NCBI RefSeq assembly: GCF_033807715.1
Contig: NC_084591.1
Span: 24,301,090-24,365,089, forward strand
From: Cololabis saira
Lineage: Eukaryota > Chordata > Actinopteri > Beloniformes > Belonidae
Reading direction: 5' to 3'
Length of the DNA: 64,000 nt
The notes beneath the pieces are model-generated. The model saw only the letters and a program-made list of their open reading frames with translations, was not told where the DNA came from and searched no databases. The position numbers and the translations under genes are program-made. Shown in pieces: positions 23,091-35,882 of this stretch (its first letter is position 1; each line of letters opens with the position of its first letter).

Positions 23091-23904
23091 TGTCTGTCTT
23101 TTTAATTTTTGCTAAAACTTTCTTATTTTCATTCTTTTTTGTTTAAACTTAAATCATGCTTTTTATTTCTGTTATGTAATGTGCTTGCCTCGCCTTCTTT
23201 TGTACTACTTAATTCTATGCGTTATCTTAATTCAAGTTTTTGGGCCCCACCAATGACGCTGACCAAAGGCTCCATGTTGCTTTGTTCTGGACTTCTTTTA
23301 AGCCTTTAATTCCTTCAATATCAAGGTTCAAACAGTGAAGAATCAAAATCCCTGTCCTTAGTGCTTCTTACAGGTGAGATTAAGGCACCTTTTTGCATCC
23401 AATTGTAAAGCAGGGACACAGAATGGCAGTTCAGTTAATGTACTACTGAGCCAGCAACAGAATAAAATTCCTAACTTTTTCATTATTTACTGTTAAAGCC
23501 CAACTGCTGTGTGAAAAGAAATGCACAGTTTTTCTGTATTGATTGTCAATAAATTAAATATGAAATACTGGCATTTGTAGTGACAATGCATTCTGCTCTT
23601 AAGTGCTTTCAACTGCCTTTAAGACATGAATTATTAGGGAGCAAAAATTGAACTAATGCATTTGACCAGTGTAGTCTCAAACCAGAATGTGACAAGCCTT
23701 TGTATACACAGCGCAAAACAGTTCACCATGAAGAATCCAAACTGTAAATTGTCCATTCTTTCCTGGCTCGAAGTCATTTCATGCCTGCTATATAGCTGCT
23801 TTATAGAATAGTAATATGCAAACATTTAGCATTATGTTAAACTGGCACACATGAGGCTGCAAAACACATTCCAAGTGTGTGTTTTCCTTAATAAATTGTT
23901 ACAG
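23091..23904. other. Unannotated DNA
   Basis: T-rich sequence at the start could be the 3' UTR of the preceding LINE. Nothing else is recognised. Confidence 0.4.
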
Positions 23905-24190
23905 GTTTGTATTGAGGCCTGGGCAGAGCCGCGTCTGCAGAGTCCGGGGCGGCGTCCTGGGCAAGGGCCTGGGCTCCAGCGCCGGTGCAGACAGAGCAAC
24001 GGAGACGGGCTCGGGCAACTCCGGGACCTCCTCTGGAAAGGGGACGGAAGAGGTTTGCCGTCGCCTCTTTTGCCGGTATTGAGCCTTAACGCTCTTGGGA
24101 ACGCCTATTGCCAGGCACGTGCCCCAGAAGGGAATTCCTCTTTCTCCATACGCCACCTAGTTTTCTCTGCCTCATGGCATAAGCAGTGTT
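23905..24190 (-). repeat. GC-rich proline-rich fragment, possibly LTR-retrotransposon derived
   Basis: The minus frame 24156-23899 is open for 85 codons: an N-terminal YGERGIPFWGTCLAIG, a basic YRQKRRRQ, then VPFPEEVPELPEPVSVALS and a Pro/Arg/Leu-rich tail. The style (PEEVPELPEPV, alternating P/V/A) is like the tandem-repeat remnant at 5868-6543. I infer a fragment of a related element, but there is no catalytic domain and no LTR attached. It could be an unrelated GC-rich repeat. Confidence 0.35.
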
Positions 24191-24943
24191 TCACACTCAT
24201 GGCTCCACCCACGAGTCTTTATGTCAAACCAACCAAGTTATGGCAGAAAGTAGGGACTATCAAATATGGACCAATCAGAAGAAGGGGCGGGGCTAATTCA
24301 TGCCAATGAAGGTCAAGTACTCAATACCGAGACAGATGACACTACCCACGACTCTCTATGTCAAACCATTCAAAAGTTATGGCAGAAAATAGGAACTATC
24401 AAATATGGACCAATCAGATGAGGGGGGGGGCACGCTTTTTGGCGTCACGGTTGCCACGGTAACGCTTTTGACTGAGAAAAGTAATGCCCGTTGTCGCAGG
24501 ATCGAGACGCACATTTTGATGTATAACACACCTGGGTGCACGTTACGGTTCGGGCGAAGTAATGGCCGAAGAAATGGCATAAATTGCGCCAAAATTACAC
24601 TATTAATTCAAAATGGCCGACTTCCTGTTCGGTTTCGGCCATGGCATCAATAGACTTTTCTTTAAGTTGCGACATGATACAGGTGTGTACCGATTTTCGC
24701 GCATGTACGTCAAACCGTATTGTGGTGCTTGAGGCAGTAACTTTTCTAGGGGGCGCTGTTGAGCCATTAGGCCACGCCCATTAATGCAAACCATTAAATA
24801 TCAATTTTTTTGCCAGGCCCGGCTTGCGTGCAAAATCTGGTGACATTTAGGGCACGTTTAGGGGGAAAAAAGGCCCTCATTTCATCGGGAACAAAAAAAA
24901 TACAATAGGGCCTTCGCACTGTCAGTGCTCGGGCCCTAATTAA
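24191..24943 (-). repeat. Inverted single copy of the AGGGCCCGAGCACTG family
   Basis: Read on the minus strand this begins ATTAGGGCCCGAGCACTG, then AGTGCGAAGGCCCTATTGTA, and continues with CACCAGATTTTGCACGC, GCATTAATGGGCGTGGCCTA, TCAACAGCGCCCCCTAGAAA, TCGGTACACACCTGTATCAT, CCGAACAGGAAGTCGGCCA and about 1.5 periods of the GCCCCGCCCC..CTGATTGG tail repeat. The same ordered blocks occur in the 38-64 kb array, but here the large middle module is absent, so the copy is a compact relative of under 0.8 kb. The 3' hairpin end is missing. Confidence 0.8.
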
Positions 24944-25035
24944 TAACACATGATCCAAACTGCATTTTCTTTTTCTTCTTAAAGACTACTCATTCTGTGA
25001 CTTAATTCAAATGAAGAAAAAGACATTGCTTTTTC

Positions 25036-25339
25036 TGTCACGGTTTGGTCAGTTCCTGTTTTATTTTGAAACTCGTGTCTGCGTTTCAGTTTCTGTCTTG
25101 ACGTCCCTGGTTGTCTGCACCTGTGTCTCGTCAACTCTTCTGTGTATATCTGGTCTTGTCTTTCCCTTGCTCCCCAATGGTCCGTACTGCTTCCTCTGTG
25201 TGTCCTGTCAAGGTTTTGGGATTTTTGCTCTTGTGTTTACTGTTTTATGCTTTTGGTTCGTTTTTGGAGGATTAAAACATGTTTTTGGGAACTCCCGCGT
25301 TTCTCCTGCGCTTGGGTCTTCATCTACCCACTTGTGACA
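25036..25339 (+). mobile_element. Solo Gypsy-type LTR
   Basis: Begins TGTCACGGTTTGG and ends CTTGTGACA. It shares with the LTR at 5534-5867 (opposite strand) the words CTTCCTGTTTTATTTTGAA-like, GTGTATATCTGGTCTTGT, TTTCCCTTGCTC and GGGAACTCC. Flanks TTTTC and TATTC could be a 5-bp target duplication with one mismatch. No polypurine tract or primer site adjoins it, so it is a solo LTR, presumably left by LTR-LTR recombination. Confidence 0.7.
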
Positions 25340-25344
25340 TATTC

Positions 25345-28300
25345 GTTTTCATACCCGCCCTACAAAAAGGGTTCCATAATTCACATGGAAATGGCAATCC
25401 CCACCGGGGCAGGAGACTGACATCAGGTTTCACTCTTCAGTTTTTTTTTTTGGAGTGACATTACAACAGCTGGCATTCAACAGTGCGACTTTTAAGTTGA
25501 CAACTTTTATTGTTGCTGCTTATCTTGCTGATGAAGCTGTTTTGATTCCACAGCTTGAGCAGGACTCATCTCACTTGTATTGGGAGCTCTTTTCAAAGTT
25601 CACAGCAACAGCTGCTGAACTTGGACACAACAGCTTCCAAAATTACATACAAAATAATGAAAACATTTCTAAATCAAAATGCCAGACTAAGAAGTAATTC
25701 CAGACCTTTTAGCAATGCAAGTGATAACGAAACAGTGATCTTCCGATGACATAGCTTGATTAAAGTGTGTTTTTGACATTACAACTGTAATTTAACCATG
25801 TTAATTTCTTTTGGTCGACAGAGGGTGAGGGTTCCTCAGACTTTTGGTACTGATCTAGGGCCTTTTCTCTGGTGTTGCAATGTTTTTTTTAGATCACATC
25901 ATCTTCATATTTGCAGATGAAACCAGTGACAGATTATTCATATTCCTCAGGGCCTGTGCAGCCTCCTTGAACATGTTCCAATCAAACTGATCAAAGCACT
26001 TGCAAAGCGCTAAAACTGCACCCTTTGGTCATACTTTGATCAGGAAATTCTGGTCACCAAATAAAAAAAGCAAAAGCAGAGTGGCAATCATATTGAACAA
26101 AACCATTCATATTACAAAATCAATTATTGTGGGTTTTAAATTATCTATTTATTAAAAGTGAGCTCGTAAAGCTGTTGAGTTTTTACTGTGGACTCTGCAA
26201 AAGTTTATCATTTTGTCACAAAAAAGCACCCATATTTATTAAAAGTGAGCTCGTAAAGCTGTTGAGTTTTTACTGTGGACTCTGCAAAAGTTTATCATTT
26301 TGTCACAAAAAAGCACCCATATCCTAATGTCTTATAAGTTAAATATTTCTGTGATTCAAGAAAAAAATGTCAAGGACTGAGCAAACTCTGGTTTCACAGC
26401 AATAGACAAAACAGTAAAAAAGGTTTTAAGGCTGCCTTAGAATTAATGCAGTTTTTACTCCTACAAAGAAAAACAAAAATACAAAAATATACCAAATGAC
26501 ACCTTGTATCGTGATGTCAATGTTGCATTGTTTTTTTTGGTTATTTTATTTCTTCCATCACATAGAGAAGTTTAATGTATGAAGTTAACCAAAGAATAAG
26601 TGAAAATGGAAGTTGAAAACAAAAAGACGGGCTGGTGTACAAAAATAAAGAAATACCACAATACCACAATACATAGCTATTGCTCACTCACTAGTTTATT
26701 TGTGAATCGTCATGTTTTTGCATCACCAAGGTAACATCATTATAATGTTGCAAACATACATTCTCAGTGGGTATGTATGAATAAGTTAACAACATCCTGC
26801 TAGTAATCACTGTTGATACCTCCTGACCCACATATATGGGAAGTGCGTGCCCTGATATGTCTTACAGAATGGCATAATAACACAACAAGCACTTAGTTCA
26901 GTATAGGGAAAGATCATGGTATGGCCAGCCTAGTGCCCTAACAAAAATAACAGTTTAGTTTAATTATTTTTTTTGGTTGTAGTTAAATAACAATAAATAG
27001 ATAAATAAAATGGCCTCAAGGACACAGCGCTGCCTTCACCATTGCAAAACATTTACTCGTCACCCTGGCAACTAATTCAATCGAGGGGCTGAAATATTTC
27101 AACTCATTACATACCTTCACTGTTTAATACACTAAATTTGTTGTCATTTCATGTACTTTATGAACAGACTGAATTGTTGCATCATTTACCTTACGTCTAG
27201 GATCCCTTCACAGTAGAGATGTTGCTGTCCTGACCAACATACTAATGGGTCAGATGCCTTTCAAAAAGGGAACGATGATTATAGAAAGCAATTGACTCAT
27301 AAGTCATCAACTAAATTGTCTAATACTGAAAATTATACTAAACATGATTAAATTAAAATAAAAACTACTTTGTTAATGCTAGAAGGGTAATTAATGTTTG
27401 CAGCAGTCATATTCAATACAGTATGAATTTGGAAATACAAGTGAACATTTTGAATGTAGCCTACTCTCGGCATGTGTTATCCACTTTTTTAATTACATAT
27501 TTATGTGTAACCTTGCTCTAACGCCTTAATATTAATTGCTACCTTGTTTTGGCGGAATAGGAGAAGTAAATGCAAGTTACTAGGAGTTAATTGTGGACCC
27601 TAGAATACAGAATCTTTTTGCATCGTATTTAACACAATGGCCAGTCAAAAAACAAGGATAAATAAAGGAAAACACTAATTATAGAGTGTGTTACGTCTGA
27701 GGCAGCCTGTTGTTTAGACAAGGTAGATTGTGCTCAGTGGAGGCAGATCTGCTGTGAACGAAAATGGAGTCTGTAGCCATTGTCTGCGCTCAACAGTGGC
27801 CCGACGTGACAAAGAGGTGATAAGATTGCTAATTGATTATTTTTTTTCTTTCTGCCATTCTTCTGCTTTCTTTACAAGTATTATTGTAGTGTTTCTTCAG
27901 CAGGTTTGCTGAAAAGGGAACTGTTCCAATATATTTGGAGAACTGAAGGTTTTTCTCTGTATTCCAGTCTGGTTGTTTATACCTAATATGATCAAGAGTC
28001 AGAATGTTGATAAGTACCCCTGCAAGTTCCCTCTCATTTATGAGGCTTGGCGGACATTTTCTCTTCCACAGACTATAATACAAGGCATGGTGCACAAACA
28101 GCATCATTCTTGTAATGTTACATTTTCCTCTACCATAAATCCTTAAGCTAAACTAACGACCAGGCTGAAATTAATGGGTTCCAAAACAGTATGGTTTATC
28201 ACAAAAAAATTAGAGCACGACTGCTGTGAAAGTTGATATAAGTAAACTAAGGTAACAAAATTGACATTATGCTTGGTTATTAAGTGTTACAACTGACGTT

Positions 28301-28418
28301 GCATGCATTTGAATTACCATGCGTTATTCAGTAATACTTATTTTCAGCAAAGATATTTATCTAAATCATTAAGAAACACAGTAAAATGGGAAAAAAAACT
28401 CTCAGTATAGCTAATAAT
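25345..28418. other. Unannotated AT-rich DNA
   Basis: No gene supported. It contains one perfect 87-bp tandem duplication (listed separately). A short frame at 27730-27912 has CSHC and a basic stretch but no family match, no good start context and no splice support. Confidence 0.4.
26147..26320. repeat. Perfect 87-bp tandem duplication
   Basis: Positions 26147-26233 and 26234-26320 are identical by eye. Each begins ATTTATTAAAAGTGAGCTCG and ends AAAAAAGCACCCAT. No divergence between copies implies a recent slippage event or an assembly/PCR artefact. Confidence 0.95.
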
Positions 28419-28420
28419 TA

Positions 28421-29990
28421 CAGTGGGGCAAAACTGGGACACCAGTTGTGCAAGTTCTCCTGCTTACAGTAAAAAGGTAAAAGAGGCCTGTAATTTTCAT
28501 CACAGGTATATCTCAACTATGAGAGACAAAATGAAAAAAAAAATTCAGAAAATCACATTGTGTGATTTTTAAAGAATGTATTTGCAAATTATAGTGGAAA
28601 GTAAGTATTTGGTCAATAACAATAGTTAATCTCAACCCTTTGCTGGCAATGACAGAGGTCGAACATTTTCTGTAAATCTTCACCAGGTTTTCACACACTG
28701 TTGCTGGTATTTCGGCCCATTCCTCCATGCAGATCTCCTCTAGAGCAGTGATGTTTTGGGGCTGTCGCTGGGCAACACAGACTTTCAACTCCCTCCAAAG
28801 ATTTTCTATGGGGTTGAGATCTGGAGACTGGCTAGGCCACTCCAGGACCTTGACATGTTTCTTACGAAGCCACTCCTTCGTTGCCGGGGTGGTGTGTTTG
28901 GATCATTGTCATGCTAATAGACCAGCCACGTTTCATCTTCAATGCCTTTGTTGATGGAAGGAGGTTTTTACTCAAAATCTCACGATACATGGCTCCATTC
29001 ATTCTTTCCCTTACACGGATCAGTCGTCCTGGTCCCTTTGCAGAAAAACATCCCCAAAGCATGATGTTTCCACCCCCATGCTTCACAGTATGTATGGAGT
29101 TCTTTGGATGTAACTCAGCTTTCTTTCTCCTCCAAACATTACAAGTTCTGTTTCTCCCAAAAAGTTCTATTTTGGTTTCATTTGACCAGATAACATTCTC
29201 CTAATCCTCTTCTGTATCCTCCAAATGCTCTCTAGCAAACTTCAGACGGGCCTGGACATGTACTGGCTTAAGCGGGGGGACACGTCTGGATTTGAATCCC
29301 TGGCGGTGTAGTGTTTTACTGATGGTTCCTTTTTTACTTTGGTCCCAGCTCTCTGCAGGTCATTCACTAGGTCCCCCTGTGGTTCTGGGATCTTTACTCA
29401 CCGTTTTTGTGATCATTTTTACCCCACGGGGTGAGATCTTGCGTGGAGCCCCAGATCCAGGGAGATTATCAGTGGTTTTGTACGTCTTCCATTTTTTAAT
29501 AATTGCTCCCACAGTTGATTTCTTCACACCAAGCTGCTTACCTATTGCAGATTCAGTCTTCCCAGCCTGGTGCAGGTCTACAAATTTGTTTCTCACGTCC
29601 TTTGACAGCTCTTTGGTCTTGGCCATAGTGGAGTTTGGAGTGTGACTGTTTGAGGTTGTGGACAGGTGTCTTTTATACTGATAACCAGTTAAAACAGGTG
29701 CCATTAATACAAGTAACGAGTGGAGGACAGAGGAGCCTCTTAAAGAAGAAGTTACAGGTGTGTGAAAGCCAGAAATCTTGCTTCTTTGTAGGTGACCAAA
29801 TACTTATTTTACCCAGGAATTTACCAATTAATTCAGTAAAAATCCTACAATGTGATTTCCTGTATTATTTCCCCCCATTCTGTCTCTCATACTTGAAGTA
29901 CCTATGATGAAAATGACAGGCCCCTCTCATCATTTTAAGTGGGAGAACTTGCACAATTGGTGGCTGACTAAATACTCTTTTGCCCCACTC
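28421..29990 (-). mobile_element. Tc1-like DNA transposon
   Basis: The 1570-bp element is bounded by TA dinucleotides (28419-28420 and 29991-29992). The ends CAGTGGGGCAAAA and (complement of) TTTTGCCCCACTC form long imperfect inverted repeats of about 200 bp. These share GTGCAAGTTCTCC, GGCCTGT.ATTTTCATCA.AGGTA and AGTATTTGGTCA. This is the architecture of Tc1-like elements of fish with IR/DR-type long repeats. It contains one decayed transposase on the minus strand. Confidence 0.93.
28600..29626 (-). pseudogene. Tc1-like transposase, frameshifted
   Basis: The start ATG is at 29626-29624 ([20 protein letters not shown]...), followed by the N-terminal paired-like HTH ([20 protein letters not shown]). 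A stop follows [10 protein letters not shown] near 29360. Other frames then carry [17 protein letters not shown] (about 29080) and, near the end, [11 protein letters not shown] (about 28800) and the C-terminal ..[11 protein letters not shown]... The codon at the first catalytic Asp of the usual WSDET motif reads AAT (WSNET, about 29180-29195). The second Asp (HDNDP) survives only in a shifted frame. Not functional. Confidence 0.9.
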
Positions 29991-29992
29991 TA

Positions 29993-32900
29993 TGTCCTTC
30001 ATTAAGTTAGTCAGTGGCATCAAATTATTTGCAAAAAGTTACACTTATCCTTTACAGTAATCTTGCAGCTTCTTGGTCCAAATGCAAGGACGTCGACTAC
30101 ACAGCCCATTCTCAGTTGTTTTTGTTTTTGTCGCTTGATATGCAGCTGACCTCATGATTATTCTAACAATACTGCATGTTTTAATCATAACTAAAACGAC
30201 AAATCCTTGCCTGAAACGTAGCCTCATAAAAAAGAGCGGATTATGCAGGAATTTTGACAAGGCAGAAGATTTTCTTACACTTTTGTGTTTTGGAAGACGA
30301 ATATACACACAAACATATCGGCTCTTCTAGCTTATAGGCAAGCTCCATTAGCTTGCTGGGGAGGCATGCACTGTGGAATTGATATGGGAGTGCAGAGCTG
30401 TTGCTGCCTGCCTCTGCCATTAAAACCTGCCAGATTAACGCACTGTTAGACAGCTCCATGGACACCTCCTGGGCTGCATGGGAGTCACAGTCCATATGGC
30501 CTGCTGCATCTTCTTTCTTTAACAGAGTCACATGCTCCCATGAGCACACACATACCCCCACTTATGCTTCATTCTTTGACGCTTTCATTTTTCTTTTCTT
30601 TCTTTTTTTGCCTTTCTTCCCTCCATGGTACTCAGATGTAAGCCTAAAAAAACATTCATTGGACCAGAAGGTTGTCGGCGCCTCCACATTCATTCACCAA
30701 ATGATTGTAGCCATACCATAGATTTAATATGATTCAGGGAAGTGATTATGGTAATTACTGAACAAAGTGGCTCCCTGAATTTAATTCCCTATTGAATTGT
30801 GGACCACATGAATGGCTGTCTATTTGGACAGTGTGAAAGGTGGCTCAATGAGAACAAGAGAGGCAGAGAAAACGATTGAAAAAAATGCGGGCTGGACTTT
30901 GTCCCTAGAATTCTGCTGCCACCATATCAATGCATGGCACTGAGATGCAACATATGGTGGTGTTTAGCCTTTTACTTAGGTCCAACGTCAACACACGTTG
31001 TGAACCACATGAGCTACAAGCCTTTGCTACTTTCCTTTCCTGACTGAGTCCATGCATCCATTAGAGGCGATGTGCATGGATATCAGTACGTGAGGACAGA
31101 GTGCTGAGACCAAAGGTAGTCGAGGCCATTCAGGGACGGAAATGTGCAGTGAATACTTATACAATCATTCTGCCTCTGGGATTTCAAAACAGGCGGAATA
31201 CTGAGCTGCTTTCAATATTCTGCTGCTTTCTCAAAGGAAGAAATCTCAAAGGAATTCAGGATTTTTTTTCTTAATAGGCTCTGATAGAGATTACAACAAA
31301 CATGAAAAAAATCACAAACAAAGCTAATACAGTGTGAACTGATACCCAAAGCAAATGAACCGATCGTATGCTGCTCTAAAAGCTTGTCATCTAGATGATA
31401 TGGATCATGCATATAATTGACAGCTAAAGTTTGGACAGCAACTAACTCATATGCTCACTGTGTCTAGTAATCACAGTGTTTCTCAACATTGTTAAAAGCT
31501 AGAAAGCACAGGAAAAATAATTATTCACAAATCTGCCCTGACACCATAAATAAATAATCTGTAGTCCCCCAAAAAAGTGTTCCATGCTTTTTTTTTTTTT
31601 TTTTTGGGGGGGGGGGGTCAAAAAATTGCTGCGTAATTTGTAGTCAATGACAGCAACTTTCAAAGTAATTTGACTAAGCCTTCTGTGATCAATACCAACG
31701 CATTCTCACTCAGGAATATGTAAAGCTGACTTCAAACCAGCTGCATGCATTCTGTGTGCATTGCTGAAGCTGCTAATTTATTCACACAGCCAGACTCCTG
31801 CAGGCAAACCGCCTGCGCAATATTTTTTACACATCAGTGCTTTCTGTAGTAGCCGTAAAGACAGACTTTTATCTATTCAATGGTTCACGTGATGGGAAAA
31901 TTGAAGACATGGAAGCTGGTGAGCTGGAATGTGAGAGCAGTTACATGCAAATGCTGAAATTGAAAGACATGCATCTTCATCATCCACTCAAAGTTATCTT
32001 CACTTGTTTTACTTTTCTAATAAACTGACACTAGTAAATGTATAGGTTCATGTGTCAAAACAGTTTCTTCTTTTTCTCTCTCTCTTGTTTCTTGTGCTTT
32101 CTGGGTGTCAGGATTAAGTAATGTCATAAATGTAAGTGTCATACATATCATACTTACAAGCCTTGAATTAAGCTCTACATGCAGATAAAGTTACATGTGG
32201 AGTTGTTTACCAGCTGATACCGAGTATAACCAGCAAAACGGTGAAGCTTCCAGAACTGTCAAAGACCACCAAGGAAGAAAAACTGTCAACACTCTCAACT
32301 GTAATGGGTGGTAAATTGTAGGTTTCAACACAGCAAAGTAGTTAGATATAATGCAGCATGCATGCTGGATCTCTGAAAGCAAACATGCATCCTCAATTTT
32401 TTGACAGCCCTGTCAAACTATGCAAAAGCTCTGCACACAATTTGAAATGGCAGCCAAAAACAATGAAAAATGAATGAAAAACTAAAAAGCTAAAGTATGA
32501 GTACACCGCTACTTTTAAAGTTGCAAAACTAATGGACCAAGCCAAGCTTGTCAACTAAATTTACTTTAAACTTAGCCATGAGGCAAAGTGAAACTTCCTC
32601 GGACCTACACAACACAACACACACAACCTTGACAAGGAATGACACAGGAAGCATTAGTTTCTGTTAGGGCTGGATGATAAATAAAGTTAGTTGATTAATT
32701 TTAATTAATAGTTTATAGTGATGTCTAAAAAAAAAGAATCAATTTTCCTTATATCCTGCATTATTATGACACTGCAATGTCACTGCTTCCATGAGCTTTT
32801 GCAATGTTATAACCCCCACAACGTACCTGCACGTCCTGTTAAAACTTAATATTTTCTCTAAAAAAAATGCTTCCAAAACAGGCAAAGTTTTATCAGTTAG

Positions 32901-34695
32901 CTGGAAGTGGTTTGTCTAAAGTAGTCTACAATATGAGGCGACTGAAGGCAGCACAGCAGCAGGGATGATTTATTTTAGCATCTTAAACAGAGGCACGTAG
33001 CTGAGTGGGCGAAGTGTGCAGCGTGCTATCCCCTGATGGCTTGTAAAATTTGTCTATGGTCCATGGCAACTAAAGGTAGCAGCACAACCAATTCCTTCCA
33101 GCTGAGTAGGAGAAGTGTGTCGGACTCATAATGAGCTGCACGAGACAATAAGATGCAGACATTGTGGAACATCATTTCCTGCGATAGCCCCGATGTTAGA
33201 GCTGCGGTAGTTTTTCACATCCATGCTCATTTACAGTCAAGTTTATCCACATACTGAAGCCAACTGACACCAGATGCAAGACTTCTTCTATATTGTTTTT
33301 TTTTTTCATTTTAGAATAAGTATTTAAGTTAAGATGGAATTTATATATTCCAGTATTTAAAGTAATCTTTAGATTATCATTTTTATCTTTAGCAAAGAGT
33401 TTATTTATTCACTGATTAAATCACAGATGATTTTTCTACAGGACAAAGAGGCCACATCACCCAAGACATCATCCAGGACATGGACATTAGCGTGATGTAG
33501 CATTGGTCCTGAATCCTGTTTATTCTCATGGCTCTCACCAGCAGTTTAAAGTGTATATGAATTCCCTTGCTTGGACATACTGCCAAAGATTTCCTTTTTT
33601 TTTTTTTACTTTCAATGACCTTGTCCTCTTTGGTTTATTTAGCACACCTGCCAAGATGAATATACCAAGAATAGTAAGTAGGTTAGCTTCTGGCTAACAG
33701 AGCAGGTGGGGATAGGTGTTGACATTGGCATGTGATTCATTGTCATAATAAAATATGTGCGTGTCAACAGAGTGATTTAGGCTGGACCACAAAGATGCAT
33801 TTCGAGTGGCATGGGTCCTATTCATCCTGATATGTCAATGAACTGTCAGACGAATAGTGAATGTTATGTGGTGTTATTTTTAACAGTCAATTAAAAATAT
33901 CCCTTAACTGGTTATGTATTAACTATGCATAACGACGAATAGTGAATTTTATGTTTGGAAAAAAAAAAAATCATCGTCAGGGTTCACGACTGGATCAAGT
34001 TAATGGAGCACAATAAAAATTATCTCACATTTTGGAGCCTTCATTTTGAGACAACAACATTTTTCCTTTCTGGGAAACAATTACATGGACAATGACAGCA
34101 GGCTGTCTAAACACAGTCATGCCACTGCAGGATGCATGTGTCTTTATCAAAATCCTTTTAAGGTGGATGCTCTAAGAAAGACATCCGAACTCCTCAAAAA
34201 AATCTAAAATTCCTTTTTGTTTCTCTTTGTTGGAGTCGACTACCTTGGTCTTAGAGCAATGTAAATTTAGACATATACATTTTCCCTGTTGTACAAACTG
34301 AAGCATTTTAAAATGTAGGAACATTTATAATTGTATTGATTTTTCCTGTATTCTAACTAAGTCTTTAATTTTTAGTGTTTTATGAAGGGATTTCTCTTAG
34401 TGGAAATTGCAGTTGCTGTCTTATGCAATACACATGGTTGGGCACGTGGGTATTTTTACAGAAAGTGATTAAGATGAGGTAATTATGCAAAATGTGTAAT
34501 TATGAAATGAAGCATACATTGCAATAATATGTCTTTGATTAAAATGAAAGTGGGTAGAATGATGGCTGACAGAATGGATCATGTAGACTAAATAGTTTTG
34601 AAATTAAACACTGCTTAAAAATTCTTGGCAGCAGTCTGCTGTTGAGTTGTCTTCACTGACTTACACTTGGTTGCACAATCCCAGATAGACATAAA
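29993..34695. other. Unannotated DNA
   Basis: No gene or recognised repeat supported over about 4.7 kb. Open frames are at most 106 codons and have no domain. There is a T18/G11 homopolymer junction near 31590-31618. Two 20-bp-scale direct repeats (GACGAATAGTGAAT, 33849 and 33934) lie 85 bp apart. This is one of the least repeat-like stretches, so it is where conserved non-coding elements would most easily be looked for. Confidence 0.4.
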
Positions 34696-35193
<498 letters not shown>

Positions 35194-35195
35194 CG

Positions 35196-35254
<59 letters not shown>
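35194..35254. repeat. (CT)n microsatellite
   Basis: A CT run of about 60 bp with one CG interruption near its start. Confidence 0.97.
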
Positions 35255-35257
<3 letters not shown>

Positions 35258-35621
35258 ATACGACATATGAAATACTGTATGTACACACACTTACGTGTTG
35301 GTACTCTTCCATTAAAAGAAATGCCCATAATGCTCACTGAAATGGCTTGTAACTAAAACGAATAATAATTTACTGAAAATCAACTAATGACGAATCAAAA
35401 ATAGTTTTGAATTGTGTCAAACAGTATTATTTAAAAATAAAACAAACAAACAAGTATGAAAGCACAGCTTTTTTTTTTGTATAGGAAAAAAAATTGAAAT
35501 GTTATTTTGAGGCCACATCACCCAGGAGTGGGCAACCTTATAGCTACGTAAAAACAATAAGCCACAGTGGTAACACACAGCAAGCCACATAACAAGGAAA
35601 ACCAAACTTACAGGTTTACAG
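35255..35621. other. Unannotated spacer
   Basis: AT-rich sequence with no recognised feature. Confidence 0.4.
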
Positions 35622-35702
<81 letters not shown>

Positions 35703-35759
35703 CCAATCAACCAACCAACCAACCAACCAACCAACCAACCAACCAACCAACCAACCAAC

Positions 35760-35854
<95 letters not shown>

Positions 35855-35882
35855 CCAACCAACCAACCAACCAACCAACCAA
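35622..35882. repeat. Compound (AATC)n/(AACC)n microsatellite with alternating blocks
   Basis: Blocks run in the order AATC (about 80 bp), AACC (about 60 bp), AATC (about 90 bp), AACC (about 30 bp), all in the same 4-bp register. The two motifs differ by a single T/C transition. The [16 protein letters not shown] open frame is an artefact. Confidence 0.97.

Noticed and set aside
27730..27912. 60-codon frame with CSHC and a GTGATAAG donor-like site, considered as a host exon
   Set aside because: No family match, no acceptor site that stands out, and the length is within chance expectation.
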